A stretch of DNA of 59,340 nt from Clostridiales bacterium (GCA_004554085.1 SFNY01000005.1:1-59340), one strand, 5' to 3'. Positions 41,074 to 50,154 are shown, counted from the stretch's first letter. Program-made: numbers and translations. Notes: a model not told the origin generated them from the letters alone.

Positions 41074-42666
41074 TTACATCAGCGGCGCGATGACCTTCAG
41101 GATCGCTCCGGCCAGCCGGGACGTGAGCTTGCGCCGGTTCACGTCCTGCATCGTCACCTGCTTGCACTTTTCCTGGGTGGCGTGGAAGTCGCGCAACACG
41201 TCCGCCACCGCGGGCACGCCCTCCATGTAGGCGGCGCACTCGAAGTGCAGGTAGAGGCTGCGGTAGTCCAGGTTGATGGTGCCCACCACCGCGCGCGCAT
41301 CGTCGCTGACGAAGACCTTGGCGTGCACGAAGCCCGGCGTATACTCGAAAATCTTCACACCCGCGCGGATCAGCTCCCGGTAGTGGCTCTGGGCCAGCAC
41401 GAAGGCGTACTTCTTGTCCGGGATGTGGGGCAGGATGATGCGCACGTCCACGCCCCGCTTGGCCGCGAAGCACAGGCCGGTAATCATCTCGTTGTCCAGG
41501 ATCAGGTAGGGCGTCATGATGTAGACGTACCTCGTCGCCCGGTTCATGATGTCCAGGTAGACCATCTCGCCCACCTTGTCGTCGTCCATGGGGTTGTCGC
41601 CGTAGGGAATCACGTAGCCCGGCGCGGAGATGGGCAGCGGCACAGGCACGTTGAGGTAGGGCTCGTAGACGCACTCCTTCTCCGTGGCGTTCCACATCTG
41701 CAAGAACATCAGCGTGAAGCTGCGCACGGCCTCGCCCTTGATCATCACCGCGGTGTCCTTCCAGTGGCCGAAGCGAACCTTGCGGTTGATGTACTCGTCC
41801 GCCAGGTTCACGCCGCCGGTGAAGGCGGTATGGCCGTCGATCACCAGAATCTTGCGGTGGTCGCGGTTGTTGTAGTGGGTGGAGACAAAGGGGTGCAGCG
41901 GCGAGAACATCTTGCAGCGGATGCCCAGCTTCTCCAGCTCCTTGGGATAGCCGTAGGGCAGCAGATTGATGGCGCAGGTGCCGTCGTACATCACGCGCAC
42001 CTCCACGCCCTCCTTTGCCTTGCGCGCCAGAATCTCCAGCACGCTGTCCCACATGAAGCCCTCCTCCACGATGAAGTACTCCAGGAAGATGAAGCGCTTC
42101 GCGCCCTCCAGCTGGCGCAGCATCTCGGCAAATTTGTCCTCGCCCAGCGGGAAGTACTGCACGCTGCTATGCTCGTAGATCGGGAAGCCGCCGTGATTTC
42201 GGGTGTACTGAGCCAGGCGGCACAGCGCGGGGTTCTCCCCCTCCAGCCGCTTCAGCAGCGCGGATTGATCCGGCACGTACTTTTCGCTCTCGCGGATCAT
42301 CTGATCGATGCGTTTCTGCTCGATGCGGTGGCCGAGGTCAGTATTCACGTACAGGTACAGCAGCGCGCCGAAGGCCGGAAGCAACGCGATGACGATGCAC
42401 CAGGACAGCTTGATCGTGGGGTTCTTCTCCGTGTTCAGCACGCGAATGAGCATGATCGCCGTGAAGGCCACCACGCCACCAAAGAACAGCATCAGGTATT
42501 GGCCCAGGTACACAAAGGCCGTGAACATTACGACGATCTGCAGAAGCAGCAGCAGAATGATGACCGTGCTGCGCCCGAACGCGACGTGAAAAAAGCCGCG
42601 CTTGCTCCGCTTGATGAGCTTCTCGTCAAATCGTTTTTCTTCCCTTCCCTCCTGCTGCGTCTGCAC
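41074..42666 (-). CDS. cls: Cardiolipin synthase (phospholipase D family)
   Basis: Membrane enzyme that joins two phosphatidylglycerols into cardiolipin. The 530-residue protein has a cytoplasmic basic N-terminus, three membrane helices (about 35-55, 57-75, 85-105) and two PLD phosphotransferase motifs: HYNNRDHRKILVIDG (about 260) and GFVHAKVFVSDD (about 445), each HxKxxxxD. The start is GTG 42666 with GGGGAGG eight bases upstream. Length is slightly above the usual 480-510 because of the extended N-terminus. Single gene. Confidence 0.95.
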   Translation of the reverse strand: MQTQQEGREEKRFDEKLIKRSKRGFFHVAFGRSTVIILLLLLQIVVMFTAFVYLGQYLMLFFGGVVAFTAIMLIRVLNTEKNPTIKLSWCIVIALLPAFGALLYLYVNTDLGHRIEQKRIDQMIRESEKYVPDQSALLKRLEGENPALCRLAQYTRNHGGFPIYEHSSVQYFPLGEDKFAEMLRQLEGAKRFIFLEYFIVEEGFMWDSVLEILARKAKEGVEVRVMYDGTCAINLLPYGYPKELEKLGIRCKMFSPLHPFVSTHYNNRDHRKILVIDGHTAFTGGVNLADEYINRKVRFGHWKDTAVMIKGEAVRSFTLMFLQMWNATEKECVYEPYLNVPVPLPISAPGYVIPYGDNPMDDDKVGEMVYLDIMNRATRYVYIMTPYLILDNEMITGLCFAAKRGVDVRIILPHIPDKKYAFVLAQSHYRELIRAGVKIFEYTPGFVHAKVFVSDDARAVVGTINLDYRSLYLHFECAAYMEGVPAVADVLRDFHATQEKCKQVTMQDVNRRKLTSRLAGAILKVIAPLM

Positions 42667-42728
42667 AGGATTCGCCTCCCCTTCTCGCCCGCACGCGTCA
42701 CATTTTTCAGCGCAGTTTGTCGAACTTA

Positions 42729-42757
42729 TTGAACTTCTCCGGGCGTTATGTTATAAT
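42729..42757 (+). promoter_or_regulatory. Strong promoter reading antisense into the azoreductase-like gene
   Basis: TTGAAC (42729-42734), 17-bp spacer, TATAAT (42752-42757) on the plus strand. The only downstream DNA is the reverse side of the oxidoreductase gene, and then deoD about 670 bases away, which has no clear promoter of its own. Confidence 0.6.
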
Positions 42758-42764
42758 TACTTCA

Positions 42765-43355
42765 TTAAAGGGTCGTCGCCAGCGCGCGTGCGCGCTCCAT
42801 CGCCGCGCTTAGGATCGCTTCGGGATCCGCATCCGCGAGATCCAGGCCCTCGGCGCTGATCTGGTGAAACTGCTTCACGCCCAGCAATTGACCCGTCACC
42901 GCGCGCAGGTAGTCCCCGCCCCAGTTGTTCTCCCCGATGGGACTGCCCGAGGTGGTCAGGTACACCAGGTTTTCTGCCCGGCACAGACCCACCGGACGGT
43001 CGTTTTCGTAGGTAAAGCTCAGCGTGCGCACGCACACGTGCTCGATCAGCGTCTTGAGCGAGGCCGGGAAGGCGAAGTCCCAGTAGGGCGCGCAGACGAC
43101 GATCAGCTCCGCCGACGCAAAGCTGCGCGCGGGTGCGAACATGTCATCGTCCAGCCCGCCCGCATCGATCAACATCGAGCGCCGCGCCTCCATCTCTCCG
43201 GTGAGCGGCATCAGCTGCATCTCGTCCAGTCGGAGCACCTCCAACTGCATCTGAGGATGCTGCGCCCGGAGGGCCTGAAGAAAGGCCTCGCCCAATCGGC
43301 GGCTGCGGGATGCGCCCTGCGGGCGCGGACAAGCGTCAATCAGAAGAACCTGCAT
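42765..43355 (-). CDS. FMN-dependent NAD(P)H oxidoreductase (azoreductase-like)
   Basis: A 196-residue flavodoxin-fold protein. MQVLLIDACPRPQGASRSRRLGEAF is the FMN phosphate-binding loop, APYWDFAFPASLKTLIEHV (about 89-107) is characteristic of the AzoR/NQO-like branch, and LTTSGSPIGENNWGGDYL is the second FMN contact. Such enzymes reduce quinones, azo dyes or nitro compounds with NADH. Expressed from its own promoter; AAAGGAGG precedes the ATG. Physiological substrate unknown. Confidence 0.88.
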   Translation of the reverse strand: MQVLLIDACPRPQGASRSRRLGEAFLQALRAQHPQMQLEVLRLDEMQLMPLTGEMEARRSMLIDAGGLDDDMFAPARSFASAELIVVCAPYWDFAFPASLKTLIEHVCVRTLSFTYENDRPVGLCRAENLVYLTTSGSPIGENNWGGDYLRAVTGQLLGVKQFHQISAEGLDLADADPEAILSAAMERARALATTL

Positions 43356-43381
43356 GGCTGCGACCTCCTTTGTTTTTCTCT

Positions 43382-43410
43382 ATTATACAGAGCATGGCGC
43401 TTGCTTGCAA
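43382..43410 (-). promoter_or_regulatory. Promoter of the azoreductase-like gene
   Basis: Minus-strand TTGCAA (43410-43405), 17-bp spacer, TATAAT (43387-43382), 27 bases before the start codon. Confidence 0.75.
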
Positions 43411-43426
43411 GCGCGGAGGCGATTTT

Positions 43427-44155
43427 ATGGCAAAGAATCTCACTGCTCCCACCTGGCACAACAGCGCCCTGCCCGGCGACTTCGCCAAGACCGTGCTGAT
43501 GCCCGGCGACCCCAAGAGATCCGCGTGGATCGCCCGCAACTACCTGGAAGATGCGGTGCTGGTCAACGACGTGCGTGGTGTGCAGGGATACACGGGGTTC
43601 TACAAGGGCAGGCGTGTGTCCGTCATGGCCAGCGGCATGGGCATCCCTGCGGTGTCCATCTATGCCCGGGAGCTGTTCACCGCCTACGATGTGGACAACA
43701 TCATCCGCATCGGCACCGCGGGCGCAATCAGCCCGGAGGTTCATCTGATGGACGTGGTGGCGGGCACCTCGGCCAGCACTGACTCCAACTTCGGCGCGCA
43801 CTTCGGCTTCCCCTTCGTGCTCGCGCCCACCGCCAGCTTCGAGCTGCTCTATCGTGCGCGCCAGGCCGCAGATAGACTCGGCTATCCGCTGCACATCGGC
43901 CCGCTGTACTGCTCGGACACCCTCTACGACGACGACATCGACTACGATCCGGTCATGCGGAAGATGCACGTATTGGCGGCGGAGATGGAGTCCGCCGGGC
44001 TGTACCTCGAGGGCATGCGCTGCGGCAAGAACGCGCTGTGCCTGTGCGCCATCGTGGAAGACACGAGCAGTGGCGCGGAGACCTCTCCCGAGGAGAGTGA
44101 GATCGCCATCGACCGCATGGTGCGCATCGCACTGGAGACCGCAATTGAATCATGA
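43427..44155 (+). CDS. deoD: Purine-nucleoside phosphorylase (DeoD type)
   Basis: Splits purine (deoxy)nucleosides with phosphate for salvage. The 242-residue protein has VLMPGDPKRSAWIA (phosphate loop), MASGMGIPAVSIYARELF, IRIGTAGAI and AAEMESAGLYLEGM (ribose-binding Glu-Met-Glu), and a C-terminal EDTSSGAETSPEE in place of the SDHI active-site Asp region; a Asp is kept in VEDTSSG. GGAGGC lies before ATG 43427. It is 46 bases upstream of the nucleoside-binding protein gene, so uptake and phosphorolysis are coupled. Confidence 0.93.
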   Translation: MAKNLTAPTWHNSALPGDFAKTVLMPGDPKRSAWIARNYLEDAVLVNDVRGVQGYTGFYKGRRVSVMASGMGIPAVSIYARELFTAYDVDNIIRIGTAGAISPEVHLMDVVAGTSASTDSNFGAHFGFPFVLAPTASFELLYRARQAADRLGYPLHIGPLYCSDTLYDDDIDYDPVMRKMHVLAAEMESAGLYLEGMRCGKNALCLCAIVEDTSSGAETSPEESEIAIDRMVRIALETAIES

Positions 44156-44201
44156 AGATTTCGGCCTTGCGCCGCGATCATATAAAAGGAGGACTATTGT
44201 T

Positions 44202-45194
44202 ATGAAAAAGCTGCTTGGTCTGATTCTCGTCATCGCCATGGTTCTTTCGATGGGCCTCAGCGCCACCGCTGAGGAGGGCCTGAAGGTTGCCGTCGTGCTC
44301 TCCGGTGCCACCGGCGACCGTTCCTTCTACGATTCCGCAAACGAGGGCCTGCAGGCGCTGGTCGCCTCCGATCTGGGCATTCAGGGCACGCTGATCGAGT
44401 GCAAGAACGACGCTTCCATGTTCACCACCAACCTGATCGCCGCCGCCGAGGACAACGACATCGTCATCGCGGTGGGCTGGGAGTTCTGGGATGCGCTGAC
44501 CGAGTACGCGCCCCAGCTGCCCGACACCAAGTTCATCTTCATCGACAACGGCCTGGACGGCGTCGGCGACAACCTGATGAGCATCACCTACGCCCAGAAC
44601 GAGGGCTCCTTCCTGGTGGGCTACATCGCGGGCAAGCTGACTGAGACCGGCAAGATCGGCGCGGTCGGCGGCGAGGACAGCGAAACCATCAACGACTTCA
44701 TCGTCGGCTACGAAGCCGGCGCGAAGTACGCCCGCGAGGACTGCACCGTGCAGGTGCAGTACGCCGGAACCTACGACGATCCGGCCAAGGGCAAGGAGCT
44801 GGCGCTGGCGCTGTACGACGCGGGCTGCGACATCGTGTTCCAGGTGGCCAGCCGCACCGGCGAGGGCGTGTTTGAGGCGGCTGCCGAGCGCGGCCTGTAC
44901 GCCATCGGCGTGGACTCCGACCAGAAGTACATCAACCCCGACGTGATCATCTGCTCCATGATCAAGCAGGTGAACCTGTCCATCGAGCAGGCCGTCACCG
45001 CCTACGCCACCGAAGGCACCTGGATGGGCGGCCAGATCTGGGTCGCCGACATGGCCACCGGCCTGATCGACGTTGGCTACGGCGACGACACCATGGTGCA
45101 GCAGGTCAGCGACGAGCTGAAGGCCGAGGTCGATGAGATCAAGACCCAGATCATCAACGGCGAGATCGAGGTTCCCACCGCGTTCGCCGGCTGA
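44202..45194 (+). CDS. BMP-family nucleoside-binding protein of an ABC transporter
   Basis: Extracytoplasmic receptor, PnrA/Med/BmpA family, 330 residues. Sec signal (1-24) with cleavage near SATA-EEG; the mature part shows VAVVLSGATGDRSFYDSANEG, IAVGWEFWDALTEYAPQLPDTKFIFID and VGYIAGKLTETGKIGAVGG. The signal lacks a lipobox Cys, so this protein would be released rather than lipid-anchored, unlike most Gram-positive relatives. AAAGGAGG precedes the ATG. It heads the uptake genes and is separated from the ATPase gene by a stable hairpin that may keep the receptor in excess. Confidence 0.9.
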   Translation: MKKLLGLILVIAMVLSMGLSATAEEGLKVAVVLSGATGDRSFYDSANEGLQALVASDLGIQGTLIECKNDASMFTTNLIAAAEDNDIVIAVGWEFWDALTEYAPQLPDTKFIFIDNGLDGVGDNLMSITYAQNEGSFLVGYIAGKLTETGKIGAVGGEDSETINDFIVGYEAGAKYAREDCTVQVQYAGTYDDPAKGKELALALYDAGCDIVFQVASRTGEGVFEAAAERGLYAIGVDSDQKYINPDVIICSMIKQVNLSIEQAVTAYATEGTWMGGQIWVADMATGLIDVGYGDDTMVQQVSDELKAEVDEIKTQIINGEIEVPTAFAG

Positions 45195-45234
45195 TTGCGC
45201 AGCCCGCGCACCCCTGCGGCGCGCAAACCACACC

Positions 45235-45264
45235 GCCCTGACCGGCCTCTGCGCCGGTCAGGGC
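45235..45264 (+). terminator. Attenuating hairpin between receptor and ATPase genes
   Basis: GCCCTGACCGGC / GCCGGTCAGGGC, a perfect 12-bp stem with CTCTGC loop, followed by AGCGTTTCATT. It is a stable stem without a clean T-run, consistent with partial termination or mRNA 3'-end protection of the receptor transcript. Confidence 0.7.
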
Positions 45265-45313
45265 AGCGTTTCATTATCTGTAAGAAATCGCAACAAGGAA
45301 AGGAGCGATCGGC

Positions 45314-46861
45314 ATGGCGGAACGCGAGCCCATCGTTCGCTTTGAGCACATCTCCATGCAGTTCCCCGGCGTGCTGGCAAATGACGACGTGTCGCTGGAC
45401 ATCTACCCCGGCGAGGTCTTTGCGCTGGTGGGCGAAAACGGCGCGGGCAAATCCACGCTGATGAACGTGCTCTACGGCCTCAATCAGCCCACCGGCGGCT
45501 CGATCTACATAAAGGGCAGAAAGGTGGAGAAGCAGAGCCCGTCCCAGGCCATCTCCATGGGCGTGGGCATGGTGCACCAGCACTTCAAGCTGGTGGGCTC
45601 GTTCACCGTGGCGCAGAACATCGCGCTGTGCTGCGAGCCGAAGAAAAAGCTGGGCCTGTACGACTTCAGGGCCGCCAACGACACGGTGCGCCATCTCTCG
45701 GAGGAGTTCGGCCTGGAGATCGACCCCACCGCCCAGGTGAATTCGCTGAGCGTGGGCCTGCAACAGCGCGTGGAGATTCTCAAGACCCTGCACCGGGGCG
45801 CGGACGTGCTGATTCTGGACGAGCCCACCGCCGTGCTGACCCCCCAGGAGACGGACGAGCTGTTCCGGGTGATCCGGGGCATCGTGCGCGACAAGGGCAT
45901 GACGGTCATCATCATCACCCACAAGCTCTACGAGGTCATGGCGATCTCCGACCGCGTGGGCGTGATGCGCGCGGGCAAGCTGGTGGGCCTGAAGAACACC
46001 AGCGAGGTCAACGAGCGCATGCTGGCCAGCATGATGGTCGGACGCGAGATGCTCCACGCCCAGCTGGACAAGACCGGCGATACGGGCGACGAGCGCATCC
46101 GCGTGGAGAACCTGCAGGTGCTCTCCGACCGCATGCTGCCTGCGGTACAGGGCGTGAGCCTTTCCGTGCGCGCGGGCGAGATTCTGGGCGTCGCCGCCAT
46201 CGAAGGCAACGGTCAGAGCGAGCTGATCGAGGCCATCACCGGCATGCGTCCGGTGCGCGGCGGCGAGGTGTTCATCGACGGAAAGACCATCTCCGGCAAG
46301 ACCCCCGGCGAGATTCGCAAGCTGGGCCTCGCCCACATCCCGGAGGATCGCATCCGCACCGGCGTGTCCCCCGCCGCCTCGGTGGAGGACAACCTGCTGG
46401 CGGGCAAGCAGCGCACCAAGGAATTCTCCGCAGCAGGCGTCCATCTCAAGCGCCACGCGGTGCACGATTACGCCCGGAAGCTCTTTTCCCAGTTCGACAT
46501 CCGCGGCGCGGGCGTGGGCACGGCAGCGGGCTCCCTCTCCGGCGGCAACATGCAGAAGGTGGTGCTGGCCCGGGAGTTCTCCCTGGGCGCGGACATCCTC
46601 ATCATCTCCCAGCCTACCCGCGGCGTGGACATCGGTGCCATCGAGTTCATCCACAAGTCCATCGTGGAGAAGCGCAACGCCGGCTGCGCCATCCTGCTGG
46701 TGAGCGCCGATCTGGACGAGGTGTTCCGCCTGTCCGACCGCATCATCACCCTCTACGAGGGCAAAATCACCGGCCACTTCCGCGCGGGTGAGATCGAAAA
46801 GGCCGACATCGGCTACTACATGACCGGCGCGCGCACCGGCAGCGAGGAGGCGTCCAGATGA
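45314..46861 (+). CDS. Nucleoside ABC transporter ATP-binding protein (tandem NBD)
   Basis: Energises nucleoside import (NupO/RbsA-type). The 515-residue protein contains two ABC ATPase domains. Domain 1: Walker A GENGAGKST, Q-loop GMVHQHF, signature LSVGLQQRVE, Walker B LILDEPTAVLTP. Domain 2: degenerate Walker A EGNGQSE, signature LSGGNMQKV, Walker B-like LIISQPTRGVD where Gln replaces the catalytic Asp-Glu pattern. This asymmetry is normal for the family. The ATG of the first permease gene overlaps its stop (ATGA). Confidence 0.95.
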   Translation: MAEREPIVRFEHISMQFPGVLANDDVSLDIYPGEVFALVGENGAGKSTLMNVLYGLNQPTGGSIYIKGRKVEKQSPSQAISMGVGMVHQHFKLVGSFTVAQNIALCCEPKKKLGLYDFRAANDTVRHLSEEFGLEIDPTAQVNSLSVGLQQRVEILKTLHRGADVLILDEPTAVLTPQETDELFRVIRGIVRDKGMTVIIITHKLYEVMAISDRVGVMRAGKLVGLKNTSEVNERMLASMMVGREMLHAQLDKTGDTGDERIRVENLQVLSDRMLPAVQGVSLSVRAGEILGVAAIEGNGQSELIEAITGMRPVRGGEVFIDGKTISGKTPGEIRKLGLAHIPEDRIRTGVSPAASVEDNLLAGKQRTKEFSAAGVHLKRHAVHDYARKLFSQFDIRGAGVGTAAGSLSGGNMQKVVLAREFSLGADILIISQPTRGVDIGAIEFIHKSIVEKRNAGCAILLVSADLDEVFRLSDRIITLYEGKITGHFRAGEIEKADIGYYMTGARTGSEEASR

Positions 46862-47982
46862 AAAAGGCACTCAGGGAGCTCTTCTCCTTCAAGCGTGGCC
46901 CGAAGATTAACGGCGGGTATCTGCTGTCGCTGGCGGTCAGCATCCTGCTGGCGTTGCTGGTGGGCGCGCTGATCATGGCGGCCTCGGGGCACGATCCCAT
47001 CGCGGGCTACTCCGCCATGCTCACCGGCGCGCTCAGCTCCAAGCGGGCCATCGGCGACACGCTGGCGAAGTCCGCAACGCTGTGCCTGACGGGTCTGGCC
47101 ACGGCGGTGGCCGCGCAGGCGGGCATCTTCAACGTCGGTGGCGAGGGTCAGCTCTACTTCGGCGCGATGGCCTCGGCACTGCTGGGCGCGGCGCTCACCG
47201 GCGTTCCTGCCGTGATCGCCATTCCGCTGTGCCTGCTGGCGGCGATGCTGGCGGGCGGAATCTGGGCGCTGATCCCCGCGTGGCTGAAGGTGAAACTCAA
47301 GGTCAACGAGGTCATCACCACCATCATGATGAACTCCATCGCCATCTACTTCTGCGCCTATCTCTCCAACGGCCCGCTCAAGACCACGGAGCGCGGCATC
47401 GCCTCCGGCACGGCCAAGATCGACACGAGCTTCGCCTTCTCCCGGGTCATCAACCTCTCCAACCTGACCACCTCCATCTTCCTCTCCGTCGCCATCGCGC
47501 TGATGGTGTGGTACCTGATGAAGAAGAGCGTGACGGGCTACGAGATGAAGCTCACCGGCGAGAACGAGCGCTTCGCCCACTACATGGGCATCCCCTCGGC
47601 GAAGCTGATGCTGCTGGGCATGGTGATCTCCGGCGCGATCTGCGGTCTGGTGGGCATGTTCGAGGTGTTTGGCCTGCACAAGCGCTTCATCGACTCCGTG
47701 TCCAACGAATTCTACTACGACGGCATGCTGGTGGCCATGATCATGCGCTACGAGCCCACAGGCATCATCCTGATGAGCCTGTTCTTCGGCATCCTGAAGA
47801 TCGGCGGCACCGGCATGGAGAAGATCGGCATCCCCAGCGAGACGATCCTGATCGTGCAGTCGATCATCATCTTCTTCATGGCCGCGGAGCGCGGCATCTC
47901 CGCGTCCGTGCGCGAGAAGCGCGTGCGGCGCAACGCGAGAATCAAGGCGGACGCAGCGAAGGGAGGCAGCGAACATGCGTGA
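46858..47982 (+). CDS. Nucleoside ABC transporter permease 1
   Basis: A 374-residue integral membrane protein, NupP/YufP type, BPD_transp_2 family, about nine to ten helices. LTGLATAVAAQAGIFNVGGEGQLYFGAMASALLG is the family signature, and VNEVITTIMMNSIAIYF is the coupling region. A basic C-terminal tail (REKRVRRNARIKADA) follows. Starts by an ATGA overlap with the ATPase gene and overlaps the second permease by eight bases, so the three are translationally coupled. Confidence 0.94.
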   Translation: MKKALRELFSFKRGPKINGGYLLSLAVSILLALLVGALIMAASGHDPIAGYSAMLTGALSSKRAIGDTLAKSATLCLTGLATAVAAQAGIFNVGGEGQLYFGAMASALLGAALTGVPAVIAIPLCLLAAMLAGGIWALIPAWLKVKLKVNEVITTIMMNSIAIYFCAYLSNGPLKTTERGIASGTAKIDTSFAFSRVINLSNLTTSIFLSVAIALMVWYLMKKSVTGYEMKLTGENERFAHYMGIPSAKLMLLGMVISGAICGLVGMFEVFGLHKRFIDSVSNEFYYDGMLVAMIMRYEPTGIILMSLFFGILKIGGTGMEKIGIPSETILIVQSIIIFFMAAERGISASVREKRVRRNARIKADAAKGGSEHA

Positions 47983-48904
47983 GTTTCTGAGCGTATTCTC
48001 CATCGGCCTGTTCCAGAATACCCTGCGCACGGCGACCCCCGTGGTGCTGGCGGCGCTGGGCGTGCTGATGACCGACCACGTGGGCATCATGAACATCGGT
48101 ATGGACGGCATGATGCTCTGCGGCGCGTTCTTCGCGGTGCTGGGCAGCTGCTATCTGGGCGGCTGGCTGGGCGGACTGGTGCTGGCGCTGGCGGTGGGCC
48201 TGCTGCTGGGCGCGTTCTTCGGCCTGTTCGTGGTGAAGTTCAAGTCCGACGAGTACATCATCGGCGTAGCGCTGAACATCTTCGCCGGAGGCCTTACGGT
48301 GTTCCTGCTGCGCACCATCTTCGGCGTGGCGGGCGCGTACTCCGGCACCGACGCGCTGCCCATCTTCGGACTTCCGAAGATCAACATCCCGCTGATCGAA
48401 AACATCCCGATCCTGGGCGACCTGCTCAGCGGCAACACGCTGCTGGTGTACGTCAGCTGGATCCTGGTGGCGCTGAGCTATGTTCTGATCTACAAGACCC
48501 CGCTGGGCTTCTGGCTCCGTGCGGCGGGTGAGCACCCCGAATCCCTGCGCGCGGCCGGAAAGAGCCCGGAAAAGATGAAGTATCTGGCCTCCATCCTCTG
48601 CGGCCTGTTCTCAGGTTTGGCGGGTGCGCACCTGTCGCTTGGGTATCTGACGATGTTCACCGAGAACATGTCGGCCTCCCGCGGCTTCATCGCCGTGGCC
48701 TGCGTGATCTTTGGCGCGTCCAATCCCCCGCGCGTGTTCCTCGCGGCGCTGCTGTTCGGCTTCATCGATGCGCTGGGACTGCGCGTGCAGTCCTTCAACG
48801 TGTCCTCCAACCTCACCTCCCTGGCCCCCTACCTGGTCACGGTCATCATGATGGTCTGGGTCGTGTGGCGCGGCGAACGCAGAAAGAAGCGGCTGGCGCG
48901 ATAA
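47975..48904 (+). CDS. Nucleoside ABC transporter permease 2
   Basis: A 309-residue integral membrane protein, NupQ/YufQ type. RTATPVVLAALGVLMTDHVGIMNIGMDGMMLCGAFF is the N-terminal signature, and DEYIIGVALNIFAGGLTVFLLR the coupling region. LRAAGEHPESLRAAGKSPEKMKYLA is the conserved late loop. Together with the first permease it forms the heteromeric channel. The operon ends with a terminator hairpin just after the stop. Confidence 0.94.
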   Translation: MREFLSVFSIGLFQNTLRTATPVVLAALGVLMTDHVGIMNIGMDGMMLCGAFFAVLGSCYLGGWLGGLVLALAVGLLLGAFFGLFVVKFKSDEYIIGVALNIFAGGLTVFLLRTIFGVAGAYSGTDALPIFGLPKINIPLIENIPILGDLLSGNTLLVYVSWILVALSYVLIYKTPLGFWLRAAGEHPESLRAAGKSPEKMKYLASILCGLFSGLAGAHLSLGYLTMFTENMSASRGFIAVACVIFGASNPPRVFLAALLFGFIDALGLRVQSFNVSSNLTSLAPYLVTVIMMVWVVWRGERRKKRLAR

Positions 48905-48911
48905 GATGCGA

Positions 48912-48950
48912 AAGCAGGGTCTCCCCTGTCGGAGGCCCTGCAATTTTCTG
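48912..48950 (+). terminator. Terminator of the nucleoside transporter operon
   Basis: GCAGGGTCTCC / GGAGGCCCTGC stem (one mismatch) with a CCTGTC loop, followed by AATTTTCTG. Confidence 0.8.
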
Positions 48951-48982
48951 TCTATAACGATACAAACGGGAGCGAATGCAAT

Positions 48983-50071
48983 ATGGATCGGGCAATCATG
49001 TGGATCATGGCGGCGGGCGCGCTGATCGGCGGTGCGGACCGAATCTTCGGCAACCGCCTGGGGCTGGGCAGGAAATTCGAGGAAGGCTTCCTGCTGATGG
49101 GCAGCACGGCGCTGTCCATGGCGGGCATCATCTGCCTGGTGCCGCTGCTCTCGAAGCTGCTGGGAGCGCTGGGGGCAAAGCTGCTTGCGCCGCTGGGCAT
49201 CGATCCCGCCATGCTGGCAGGCGTCCTGGCCATCGACATGGGCGGCTATCAGCTTGCGACGCAGCTTGCCGCGAACCCGCTGGTGGGACGCTTCTCCGGC
49301 ATCGTTGTGGGCGCGATTCTGGGCTGCACCGTGACCTTCACCATCCCCATCGGCATGGGCATGCTGGGCGCGGATTCCCGGCCGGACTTCGCCCGGGGCA
49401 TCCTGTTTGGGCTGATCTCCATGCCCATCGCGCTGGTTCTGGGCGGCGTGATCTGCGGCCTGGGACTGGAAACTGCGCTGTGGCAGAGCCTGCCGGTGCT
49501 GCTGGTATCGCTGCTGTTGCTGCTGGGCATCTGGAAGAGGACCGACGCAATGATTCGCGGCTTTTCCATCTTTGCGACGTTCATCCGCATCCTAGCGACC
49601 CTCGGCCTGATGCTGGGCGCGGTCACGTACATGACCGGCTTCGAGCTGCTGCCGGGGCTTGCGCCGCTGTCGGAGGCCATGGAGGTGGTCGCCGCCATCG
49701 CCATCGTGATGCTGGGCAGCCTGCCGGTGTCGGAGCTGCTGCAGCGCGCGTTGAAGCGCCCCATGGCCTGGATGCAGCGCGCCACGGGCATGAACAGCGC
49801 CAGCGCCGCAGGGCTGCTGATCGGCATGGTGAGCGTGCTGCCCGCCATCGCGCTGGTGAAGGACATGGACCGCCGTGGCCGGATCGTCAACGCCGCCTTC
49901 ATGGTCTGCGCCGCGTCCTGCTTCGCCGCGCACCTGGGCTTCACTGCGGGCGTGGACGCAACCATGCTGCCCGCGCTGCTGGTCTCCAAGCTGGTTGGCG
50001 GCGCGATCGGCGCGGCGCTGGCACTGCTTGCCACGCGCAAGAAATCGAATCATGCTTCCAGTCTCACCTGA
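48983..50071 (+). CDS. EutH-like ethanolamine permease
   Basis: A 362-residue membrane protein with about ten hydrophobic helices, matching the EutH family (IMWIMAAGALIGGADRIFGNRLGLGRKFEEGF at the start; AIDMGGYQLATQLA and TVTFTIPIGMGML are family hallmarks). EutH imports protonated ethanolamine. No other eut genes (EutABC, microcompartment shell) are in the window, so this is an orphan transporter, possibly for another small amine. GGGAG lies before ATG 48983. Preceded by the nucleoside operon terminator, thus a separate unit; no clear promoter. Confidence 0.85.
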   Translation: MDRAIMWIMAAGALIGGADRIFGNRLGLGRKFEEGFLLMGSTALSMAGIICLVPLLSKLLGALGAKLLAPLGIDPAMLAGVLAIDMGGYQLATQLAANPLVGRFSGIVVGAILGCTVTFTIPIGMGMLGADSRPDFARGILFGLISMPIALVLGGVICGLGLETALWQSLPVLLVSLLLLLGIWKRTDAMIRGFSIFATFIRILATLGLMLGAVTYMTGFELLPGLAPLSEAMEVVAAIAIVMLGSLPVSELLQRALKRPMAWMQRATGMNSASAAGLLIGMVSVLPAIALVKDMDRRGRIVNAAFMVCAASCFAAHLGFTAGVDATMLPALLVSKLVGGAIGAALALLATRKKSNHASSLT

Positions 50072-50154
50072 AAGGGCAAACTCAGAAATGTACCTCGTGT
50101 TCGCTTCCATGAAGAGCGGATTCCGGGTATAAATAAACCAGAGGAGGCGGAGGC

